Source: UBA6911 sp964481255
GTDB taxonomy: Bacteria > Acidobacteriota > UBA6911
Assembly (NCBI GenBank): GCA_964481255.1
Contig: CAYZTZ010000033.1
Coordinates: 1-26,750, forward strand
Direction of reading: 5' to 3'
Length of the DNA: 26,750 bases
In this document: positions 8,234-13,876 of the stretch, piece by piece
Numbering within the stretch: the first letter of the stretch is position 1
How the letters are laid out: each line of letters begins with the position of its first letter
Position numbers and translations under genes: made by a program
Notes under the pieces: model-generated
Told to the model about the DNA's origin: nothing
The model's database searches: none
Seen by the model: the letters and a program-made list of their open reading frames with translations, nothing else

Positions 8234-9184
8234 TCAACGAGAAGTTTTCTTCAGCCTGAGTCCGGCGTTTCCGGAAAGCAGATACAAGACCGCCATGCGG
8301 GTCGCGATGCCGTTCGCGACCTGGTTCAGAATGACGGAATAGTCCGCGTCGGCCACGTCCGAATCAATTTCAACCCCGCGGTTCATGGGGCCCGGGTGCA
8401 TCACGATCGTGTCCTTTTTGGCCTTGCGCATCCTCTCGCGGGTCAGGCCGTAAAGGTTGTAGTACTCCCGCGTGGAGGGGATGAAGGCCTCGTTCTGCCG
8501 TTCATGCTGCAGACGCAGCATCATAATGACGTCGGCGTCGGCGATGGCGTCATCCATTTTGCCGTAAATGGCCGCGCCCAGCTTGTCAAAATCCCATGGG
8601 ATGAGCGTCGGCGGCCCGCAGACGCGCACCTCGCATCCCAGCTTGTGAAACAGGATGGTGTCGGACCGCGCGACGCGGCTGTGCGTGATGTCGCCGACAA
8701 TGGCTATTTTGAGGCCCTCCAGGCGGCCCTTGACCGTCCGGATTGTCAGGGCGTCCAGAAGCGCCTGCGTCGGGTGCTCGTGCATGCCGTCCCCCGCGTT
8801 GATGATCGAAGAACGGCACTCCCGGGCGAGCAGATGGGGCGCCCCCGCGGACTGGTGGCGTATCACGATGATGTCCGGAGACATGGCCTCGAGGTTGTGC
8901 GCCGTGTCGAGCAGCGTTTCGCCTTTCGACACGCTGCTCGTGGAGGCCGAAAAATTCAGGATGTCGGCGCTCAGTCTCTTTTCCGCCAGTTCGAACGACG
9001 AGCGCGTCCGCGTGGAGGGCTCGAAAAACAGGTTGATGACGGTCTTGCCGCGAAGAGTCGGGACTTTTTTGACCGGCCGCGCCGCCACCTCCCGCAAAGC
9101 CTCGGCCGTATCCAGAATCAGGTAAATATCTTCAACGGAAAGCTGCCCCGTGCCAAGCAGGTCCTTGTGAGTCAGCGATGCCAT
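8234..9184 (-). CDS. pyrB: Aspartate carbamoyltransferase catalytic subunit PyrB
   Basis: PyrB condenses carbamoyl phosphate and aspartate into carbamoyl-aspartate. The carbamoyl-phosphate loop FEPSTRTRSSFE is at 54-65, the SVSKGE loop with K87 follows, and HPTQALLD (137-144) and HPGPMNRG (263-270) are intact. With the start at 9184 the product has 316 residues, close to the usual 300-315, and begins MASLTHKDLL. An in-frame ATG at 9238 would add 18 residues rich in R, A and E that are not typical, so the shorter form is preferred. No PyrI regulatory subunit is present. The gene lies between pyrR and pyrC. A strong 8-bp hairpin (9198-9230) lies just before the chosen start. Confidence 0.96.
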   Translation of the reverse strand: MASLTHKDLLGTGQLSVEDIYLILDTAEALREVAARPVKKVPTLRGKTVINLFFEPSTRTRSSFELAEKRLSADILNFSASTSSVSKGETLLDTAHNLEAMSPDIIVIRHQSAGAPHLLARECRSSIINAGDGMHEHPTQALLDALTIRTVKGRLEGLKIAIVGDITHSRVARSDTILFHKLGCEVRVCGPPTLIPWDFDKLGAAIYGKMDDAIADADVIMMLRLQHERQNEAFIPSTREYYNLYGLTRERMRKAKKDTIVMHPGPMNRGVEIDSDVADADYSVILNQVANGIATRMAVLYLLSGNAGLRLKKTSR

Positions 9185-9197
9185 GAAATCCGCCCGG

Positions 9198-9230
9198 CGC
9201 GGCCCCCTCTCTTCGCGAGCACGGGCCGCG
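9198..9230 (-). promoter_or_regulatory. Stable hairpin in the pyrR-pyrB spacer
   Basis: CGCGGCCC (9198-9205) and GGGCCGCG (9223-9230) form a perfect 8-bp GC-rich stem with a 17-base loop, just upstream of the preferred pyrB start. It could affect pyrB translation or mRNA processing between pyrR and pyrB. There is no T-run, so it is not a classical terminator. I could not recognise a PyrR-binding loop in it. Confidence 0.4.
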
Positions 9231-9253
9231 GGAAACATTTATATTCCGCACCC

Positions 9254-9820
9254 CTATCCGGCCGTAAAGACCGGTTGCGGTTTCTTGAGAAGGACCACGC
9301 GTTCCTCCTGATCTTCTTCCTGGAGAAGCACCTCGACGGTCTCATCTTCCGGCGTCGGGAGATGCTTGCCGACGTAGTCCGCCTGTATCGGGAGCTCCCG
9401 GCCGCCGCGGTCCACCAGAACCGCCAGCTGAACCCTCCTGGGCCTTCCCAGATCCATAATGCCGTCGAGCGCCGCCCGGATCGTCCGGCCTGTGTAAAGG
9501 ACGTCGTCCACCAGGACCACATCGAGGTTGTTGATGTCGAAATCGATCTGCGTCTCCCGCAGCATCGGCCTGTTGCTCACGGTGGTGAGATCGTCCCGGT
9601 ACAGGGTGATATCCAGAATGCCCATGGGTATCGGGCGCTTCAGGATCGCCTCCAGCTTGCGGCACAGGCGCTGCGCCAGGTGCACGCCCCGGCGCCGGAT
9701 GCCGATGATGGCGAAATCGTCGTGCGAACTCAACCGCTCGACGATTTCGGCCGAAATCCTCGACAGCGCGAGATCGATTTCCTCCGCCGTCATCAGAAGC
9801 TTGCCTTTGCCCTTTTTCAT
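9254..9820 (-). CDS. pyrR: Bifunctional pyrimidine regulatory protein / uracil phosphoribosyltransferase PyrR
   Basis: PyrR is a type I phosphoribosyltransferase-fold protein. In many bacteria it binds pyr mRNA in response to UMP and also has some uracil phosphoribosyltransferase activity. The 188-residue length is normal. The PRPP loop VLVDDVLYTGRTIRAALD covers about 102-119, and the N-terminal IIGIRRRGVHLAQRL and LDITLYRDD match PyrR rather than other phosphoribosyltransferases. It is the first gene of the leftward pyrRBC unit. The leader is only about 40 bases if the promoter at 9865-9893 is right, which leaves little room for a classical PyrR attenuator. How PyrR would act here is therefore open. 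Confidence 0.96.
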   Translation of the reverse strand: MKKGKGKLLMTAEEIDLALSRISAEIVERLSSHDDFAIIGIRRRGVHLAQRLCRKLEAILKRPIPMGILDITLYRDDLTTVSNRPMLRETQIDFDINNLDVVLVDDVLYTGRTIRAALDGIMDLGRPRRVQLAVLVDRGGRELPIQADYVGKHLPTPEDETVEVLLQEEDQEERVVLLKKPQPVFTAG

Positions 9821-9864
9821 GATGATTATCTTACCGAAAACGGCCCGCCGCCCGACGCGGGGCG

Positions 9865-9893
9865 ATCATACCACAGGGAAAAATGCGTTGCAA
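9865..9893 (-). promoter_or_regulatory. Leftward promoter for pyrRBC
   Basis: On the minus strand, TTGCAA (9893-9888), a 17-base spacer and TATGAT (9870-9865) form a near-consensus sigma70 promoter. Transcription would start near 9858, about 37 bases before the pyrR ATG. The -35 hexamer is self-complementary and is also the -35 of the rightward pyrK promoter. Confidence 0.65.
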
Positions 9894-9915
9894 ACGGCCG
9901 GTTCCAACCTATACT
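9888..9915 (+). promoter_or_regulatory. Rightward promoter for pyrKDF, near-leaderless
   Basis: TTGCAA (9888-9893), a 16-base spacer and TATACT (9910-9915) form a good sigma70-type promoter. The pyrK ATG at 9923 lies 7 bases after the -10 box, which is where transcription would be expected to begin. Confidence 0.6.
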
Positions 9916-9922
9916 GATCCGG

Positions 9923-10762
9923 ATGCTCGACACGGAAGCGAAAATAAAAAGCGTCAGGGATTTGGGGGCGCGGAATTACCTGTTGACTCTGCAGACGCCG
10001 GAACAGGCGCGCCTGGCGCGGCCGGGCCAGTTCGTCATGCTGAAGTGCGCCGACAGCCTCCGGGAACTCCCCCTTCTTCGACGCCCTTTCAGCATTTTTA
10101 ACATCGACAGGCAGGCGCGCACCGGCAGACCTTCGGGTCTGGAGCTTCTGGTCAAGGATGTCGGGACCGGAACGCGGAAGCTCGTTCAGTACCGTCCGGG
10201 AGAGCGGATCCGCTGCCTGGGCCCCCTGGGCCGCGGCTTTCAGATCTCCCCCGGGCTGCGGAACCGCGCGCCGGCCGCGTGCCTTGTCGCCGGGGGCATC
10301 GGCATCGCGCCGATGTTCATGCTGGCGCAGGGCCTCAAGGCGCAGAACATCAGGCCCGTTCTCTTTTACGGCGGCGCGACCGCCGCCGATCTGGTGCTCC
10401 GCGACCGTTTCGAACGCCTGGAAATCGACATCGTCTGCACGACGGAAGACGGCTCCCTTGGTGAACGCGGGATCGTCACACAGCCGCTTGAGCGGTTTCT
10501 GAAAACGCAATCCCGCAAAGACATACGGCTCTATGCCTGCGGGCCCTGGAGAATGATGAAGACCGTCCACGAGCAAGCCGTGCAAAACGATCTCCCGTGC
10601 GAAGTCAGCCTCGAGGCGCGCATGGGATGTGCGCTCGGCGCCTGCCTGGGATGCGTCATCCGCACCAAGGATCAACTCGGTGAAGAGCAGTATATAAGGG
10701 TTTGCCAGGAAGGGCCCGTGATGGACAGCAGGCTTGTGGATTGGGACACCGTGCCGATTTAG
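9923..10762 (+). CDS. pyrK: Dihydroorotate dehydrogenase electron transfer subunit PyrK
   Basis: PyrK is the FAD and 2Fe-2S subunit that passes electrons from class 1B dihydroorotate dehydrogenase (PyrD) to NAD+. The 279-residue product has the FAD motif RRPFSI (53-58), the NAD-side GGIGIAP (124-130), CGP (206-208) and four cysteines for the iron-sulfur cluster: C236, C241, C244 and C261 (MGCALGACLGC ... VCQEGP). The open frame continues upstream without a stop across the pyrRBC region, but that part is antisense. The true start is the ATG at 9923, which gives the family N terminus and sits directly behind a promoter. No ribosome-binding site precedes it, so a leaderless mRNA is likely. Confidence 0.93.
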   Translation: MLDTEAKIKSVRDLGARNYLLTLQTPEQARLARPGQFVMLKCADSLRELPLLRRPFSIFNIDRQARTGRPSGLELLVKDVGTGTRKLVQYRPGERIRCLGPLGRGFQISPGLRNRAPAACLVAGGIGIAPMFMLAQGLKAQNIRPVLFYGGATAADLVLRDRFERLEIDIVCTTEDGSLGERGIVTQPLERFLKTQSRKDIRLYACGPWRMMKTVHEQAVQNDLPCEVSLEARMGCALGACLGCVIRTKDQLGEEQYIRVCQEGPVMDSRLVDWDTVPI

Positions 10763-10792
10763 GCTCTGCCGGCTATATCACAGGATTATGGG

Positions 10793-10922
10793 CAGACGGC
10801 TCTCCAGAGGCTGTCTCATAATCAGGAAATTCATATGGTCGCTCCAATAGAGCGGGCAACTTACAGTCACAAAAGAAGAGAGAACGCCGGTTTTGAGACA
10901 GCTTCGGGAGAGCCGGGCCCAC
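10793..10922 (+). repeat. Type 1 palindromic repeat split by a 93-bp insertion
   Basis: The left half (GACGGCTCTCCAGAG, 10795-10809) and the right half (GGGAGAGCCGGGCCCAC, from about 10906) match the two halves of the palindromic repeat seen intact at 12976 and 13024, with several substitutions. Between them sits the element at 10810-10902. The right flank CCCAC in place of CTCAC places the host repeat in plus orientation. The whole structure lies between pyrK and pyrD. Confidence 0.7.
10810..10902 (-). mobile_element. 93-bp MITE-like element, copy 1
   Basis: The element has terminal inverted repeats of 13 bases beginning GCTGTCTCA, with 11 of 13 matching. It is exactly as long as the copy at 12781-12873, and its reverse complement aligns to that copy without gaps at about 60 of 93 positions, best near one end (TCTATT, GCGA, AATTTCC). 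No open frame of note is present. It is inserted in the centre of a palindromic repeat. Copy 1 is more diverged at its borders than copy 2, so it is probably older. It should be mobilised, if at all, by a transposase encoded elsewhere. Confidence 0.75.
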
Positions 10923-11028
10923 AAGTGAATTGGGAGGACGGCCTGCACACGGAAGCGCTCGTCTTGATTCGCCTGCGGTCTCAGGCCGCATCGGGGAAGC
11001 CATGAAAAGCGGGACGGCTGGGGGAAAA

Positions 11029-11958
11029 ATGCTCAAGGGGCCGCGCTTGGCGGTGGATATCGCCGGGGTGCGCTTCAAGAACCCGGTCATCACGGCGAGC
11101 GGCACTTTCGGCTACGGCCTGGAGTTCGCCGACCTGATGGACCTCAGCTCGATCGGCGGCATCGTGGTCAAAGGCCTGTCGATGAAGCCCATCAAGGGGA
11201 ATCCCCCTCCCCGGATCTGGGAAACGGCCTCGGGCATGCTGAACGCCATCGGCTGGCAGAATATCGGCGCCGTGGAATTCGTGACCAGGAAACTGCCGCG
11301 GCTCAGGAACTACGACACCAACATCATCGTCAACATCGTGGGCTTCGAACTCGACGATTACCTTGAAGTGGCCCGATTCCTCAACGACTGCCCCGGCATC
11401 AAGGCCCTGGAACTTAATATCTCCTGCCCCAACGTTAAAAAGGGAGGATTCCACTACAATAAAGACCCCAGGGACACATACACGATCACGACCGAGACCA
11501 AAAAGGCGTCGCCGAGACTTCCCCTATGGGTCAAGCTTTCGCCCAACGTCACCGACATCCGTGAATTCGCGAGGGCCTGCGAGGACGCCGGCGCGGACGC
11601 TCTTTCGGTCGTGAACACACTTGTGGGCATGGCCATCGACGTTGAAAAGCGCCGACCCAGGCTGCGGTTCCTGACCGGCGGCCTGTCCGGGCCGGCGATC
11701 AAGCCTGTCGCGCTGAGGATGGTCTGGGAAACCTGCCAGGCGGTCAGGATTCCCGTGATCGGGGTCGGGGGCATCACCAATACGGAAGACGCTCTGGAGT
11801 TTCTCATCGCCGGAGCCCGCGCCGTGCAGGTCGGAACCGCCAATTTCTATCAGCCGGACGCGTCCCAGCAGATCGCCCTGGGGCTCGGCGAATACTGCCG
11901 GACTCACCATGTCGAGGATATCAACGAAATTATAGGGAGCCTTCGCGCCTATGAATGA
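11029..11958 (+). CDS. pyrD: Dihydroorotate dehydrogenase, class 1B catalytic subunit PyrD
   Basis: This FMN enzyme oxidises dihydroorotate to orotate and works with PyrK. The 309-residue product begins LAVDIAGVRFKNPVITASGTFGYG, a class 1 hallmark. The catalytic cysteine is C133 in ELNISCPNVKKGG; a Cys rather than Ser at this point, together with the neighbouring pyrK, marks class 1B. LWVKLSPNVTDI, GGLSGPAIKP, IPVIGVGGI and GARAVQVGTANF cover the FMN and phosphate sites. The start at 11029 is preferred because GGGGG is about 5 bases upstream and the length is normal; ATG at 11002 is an alternative. The 266-base gap after pyrK holds a repeat with an inserted element, so expression may depend on read-through. 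Confidence 0.95.
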   Translation: MLKGPRLAVDIAGVRFKNPVITASGTFGYGLEFADLMDLSSIGGIVVKGLSMKPIKGNPPPRIWETASGMLNAIGWQNIGAVEFVTRKLPRLRNYDTNIIVNIVGFELDDYLEVARFLNDCPGIKALELNISCPNVKKGGFHYNKDPRDTYTITTETKKASPRLPLWVKLSPNVTDIREFARACEDAGADALSVVNTLVGMAIDVEKRRPRLRFLTGGLSGPAIKPVALRMVWETCQAVRIPVIGVGGITNTEDALEFLIAGARAVQVGTANFYQPDASQQIALGLGEYCRTHHVEDINEIIGSLRAYE

Positions 11959-12670
11959 AGCGCGCCTCAGACTCATTGCGGCCCTGGACGTCGCCGACCG
12001 GCCCGCGGCCCTCGCGGCGGTCGCGAGGCTCTCCGGCCGCGTCGGTTTTTTCAAGATCGGCCTTGAGCTCTTCACCCGCGAAGGGCCCCGTCTGGTCGAA
12101 GAAATAAGGGACCGCGGGGAAAGGATATTCCTCGATCTGAAACTCCACGACATCCCCAACACCGTCCGCGGGGCCGTACGCTCGGCCTGCCGCCTCGGCG
12201 TCCACATGCTCACGGTTCACGCGGCGGGAGGCTCCAATATGCTTTCGGCGGCGTGCGAGGAGGCCCGGTCCTCCGATTCGCCGCCTCTCCTCCTGGCGGT
12301 AACCGCTCTTACCAGCCTTTCGCCGGAAGACGTTTCAAGGCTCGGGGTAACCTTATCCGTCGATCAATGGGTGGAACAACTAGCCGCTCTCGCTTACTCC
12401 TCCGGCGTCCGCGGAATCGTGGCTTCAGCGCGAGAGCTGCCGGAGCTCCGCCGCAAGTTCGGAGGCGCCTTCCAAATCGTCGTCCCAGGCATCCGCCCTG
12501 CCGGGTCCGGGAGCCAGGACCAGAGCCGTACTGCAACGCCCGCGGAAGCCATACGCTCCGGAGCCGATTATATCGTCGTCGGGCGGCCGATTCTCCAGGC
12601 TCCCGATCCCGCCGCGGCTGCGGACGCCATCGTCGATGAAATCCGACAATCCAGTGCCGCAGAAGCATAG
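11951..12670 (+). CDS. pyrF: Orotidine 5'-phosphate decarboxylase PyrF
   Basis: PyrF decarboxylates OMP to UMP, the last de novo step. The 239-residue product has the catalytic DxKxxD array in FLDLKLHDIPN (D62, K64, D67), the N-terminal ALDVAD, K35 in FKIGLELF and the phosphate-binding end VVPGIRPAG (178-185) and ADYIVVGRPI (205-214). The ATG overlaps the pyrD stop by 8 bases, so the two genes are translationally coupled. pyrE, which makes the substrate, is not in the window. Confidence 0.97.
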   Translation: MNEARLRLIAALDVADRPAALAAVARLSGRVGFFKIGLELFTREGPRLVEEIRDRGERIFLDLKLHDIPNTVRGAVRSACRLGVHMLTVHAAGGSNMLSAACEEARSSDSPPLLLAVTALTSLSPEDVSRLGVTLSVDQWVEQLAALAYSSGVRGIVASARELPELRRKFGGAFQIVVPGIRPAGSGSQDQSRTATPAEAIRSGADYIVVGRPILQAPDPAAAADAIVDEIRQSSAAEA

Positions 12671-12764
12671 CCTCTGAGATCGTTGCAACAGCATGAGAAT
12701 CCGCGAAATGCGGGGCGCAACATGGCCGTGGCCGGATCCGGGGGGCATGAGCCGACTGGGGGAC

Positions 12765-12889
12765 GCACGGCTCTGGAGAGGCTGTCTCAAAACTCGCACG
12801 CCCGATCATTCGGCAGCCATAAATGACTGATTCTATTAAAGCGATCTTTTTAATTTCCCAGTTATGAGACAGCCTCTGGAGAGCCGTGC
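12765..12889 (+). repeat. Type 1 palindromic repeat split by a 93-bp insertion
   Basis: The left half GCACGGCTCTGGAGAG (12765-12780) and right half CTCTGGAGAGCCGTGC (12874-12889) rebuild the intact palindrome if the insert and one copy of CTCTGGAGAG are removed. GGGGAC upstream and TCACGAAAA downstream are the usual plus-orientation flanks. Confidence 0.85.
12781..12873 (+). mobile_element. 93-bp MITE-like element, copy 2
   Basis: The termini GCTGTCTCAAAAC and GTTATGAGACAGC are inverted repeats matching at 12 of 13 positions. CTCTGGAGAG occurs directly on both sides (12771-12780 and 12874-12883). Because this flank is itself palindromic, the true target duplication could be 2 to 10 bases. 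The element is AT-richer in its middle than the surroundings and has no coding capacity. Length and sequence agree with copy 1 in opposite orientation. The ends remind me of some insertion-sequence termini, but I cannot assign a family. Confidence 0.8.
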
Positions 12890-12913
12890 TCACGAAAAGA
12901 GGGAAGTATGTGC

Positions 12914-12935
12914 GGACGGGTCTCCAGACCCGTCC
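12914..12935 (-). repeat. Type 2 palindromic repeat
   Basis: GGACGGGTCT (12914-12923) and AGACCCGTCC (12926-12935) are perfectly complementary around CC. Compared with type 1, a C:G pair has become G:C, and the outer pairs also differ while pairing is kept. In the opposite reading direction it is preceded by GAC and followed by GCACAT, like the copy at 26700. Confidence 0.85.
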
Positions 12936-12975
12936 GTCTGTCTGAACAATAGAAGGACGCACGAAAAAGGTCGAC

Positions 12976-12997
12976 GCACGGCTCTGGAGAGCCGTGC
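12976..12997 (+). repeat. Type 1 palindromic repeat
   Basis: GCACGGCTCT (12976-12985), GG, AGAGCCGTGC (12988-12997), perfectly paired. It is followed by TCACGAAAA. Confidence 0.9.
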
Positions 12998-13023
12998 TCA
13001 CGAAAATATAAGTAGAAGGGGAC

Positions 13024-13045
13024 GCACGGCTCTGGAGAGCCGTGC
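13024..13045 (+). repeat. Type 1 palindromic repeat
   Basis: GCACGGCTCT (13024-13033), GG, AGAGCCGTGC (13036-13045), perfectly paired. It is preceded by GGGGAC and followed by TCAC. It lies 35 bases past the stop codon of the convergent glycosylase gene. Confidence 0.9.
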
Positions 13046-13079
13046 TCACACGAAGACTCCAGAATGGATGGCCGCGTTT

Positions 13080-13835
13080 TCAAGCAAGGATCTCACGCGC
13101 CCGGCGGAAGATGTCGTAAAACATCGGACGCGTCAATTTCCCCGTTTGAGTGTTCTGCTGACTCGGGTGAAACGAGGATAGCAGTGTCACGCCGCCGCCC
13201 ACGTTCCATTCGCCGCCGTGGCGAAACCGGGCCATGGGGCCGATCGGCGAAGGGCCGCTTTCCCGCCGGATCTTTAAAAAAGCCTCGAACGCGATTCGAC
13301 CGAGAGCGATCACCACGCGCCTTTTCATGGCCAGTTCAAGCTCCCGGCGGAGGTATTCCAAGCAGTTTGCGGTTTCAACGGGGAGCGGTTTGTTTCCCGG
13401 CGGGGCGCATCGCAGCACCGCCGTGATCAGGCAGTCGTTCACCTCGAGACCGTCCGTCCTGTGAATGGATTCGGGCCGATTGGCGAAACCGAAACGGTAC
13501 AGCGCGTCAAAGAGCCAGTCCCCGCTGCGGTCGCCGGTAAAGATGCGTCCCGTGCGGTTCCCCCCATGCGCCGCCGGGGCCAGCCCGATGACGACGAGCG
13601 AAGCGTCCGGCGCGCCGAAGGCCGGGACAGGACGTCCCCAGTATTTCTGCGCACGGAATCGACGCACTTTTTCGCGAGCGACCCGCTCCCGCCATTGAAC
13701 GAGCCGCGGACATCGCCTGCAGCGCACAATGCGCCTCTGCAGCCTCTGAAATTCCTCCGTCGGACCCACGAGTGAAGGGTACCACAGATCGCCCTCCGGG
13801 TCGGCGGCCCGAAAATCCCCCGAGCGGCACATCAA
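13080..13835 (-). CDS. Uracil-DNA glycosylase, family 5 (UDGb) type
   Basis: This iron-sulfur base-excision enzyme removes uracil, and in family 5 also some other deaminated bases, from DNA. The 251-residue product has motif A GLAPAAHGGNRTGR (84-97), with AHGGN instead of the Asp-containing family 4 motif, and motif B FHPSQQNTQTGKLT (222-235). The 4Fe-4S ligands fit C39, C42, C143 and C158. These features match family 5. The start is uncertain: ATG at 13835 or 13832 gives a slightly long N terminus, and GTG at 13769 would begin nearer the conserved region, but none has a clear ribosome-binding site. It is divergent from the amidase gene. Confidence 0.92.
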   Translation of the reverse strand: MMCRSGDFRAADPEGDLWYPSLVGPTEEFQRLQRRIVRCRRCPRLVQWRERVAREKVRRFRAQKYWGRPVPAFGAPDASLVVIGLAPAAHGGNRTGRIFTGDRSGDWLFDALYRFGFANRPESIHRTDGLEVNDCLITAVLRCAPPGNKPLPVETANCLEYLRRELELAMKRRVVIALGRIAFEAFLKIRRESGPSPIGPMARFRHGGEWNVGGGVTLLSSFHPSQQNTQTGKLTRPMFYDIFRRAREILA

Positions 13836-13876
13836 TGTCGATTTGCGCGTGCCGTTCTTATAGTATGAAAGGCGCC

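Larger units (their letters stand above)
12671..13079. other. Gene-free repeat region between pyrF and the UDG gene
   Basis: This 409-base gap contains no supported gene. It holds four palindromic repeat units within about 280 bases, one of them split by the second 93-bp element. The first 90 bases and the last 30 bases show no structure I can name. The region separates the convergent ends of pyrF and the glycosylase gene. Confidence 0.85.

Noticed and set aside
9821..9858. PyrR-dependent attenuator in the pyrR leader
   Set aside because: The predicted leader is only about 37 bases and shows no anti-antiterminator consensus or terminator hairpin.
7298..9922. Long open frame running from 7298 into pyrK (875 extra codons upstream)
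   Set aside because: It is antisense to pyrC, pyrB and pyrR. The PyrK family N terminus begins at 9923, behind a promoter.
12765..13045. Possible small CRISPR array
   Set aside because: The repeats are palindromic, occur in both orientations and in two sequence types, and the spacers are of unequal length and partly similar. No cas gene is present.
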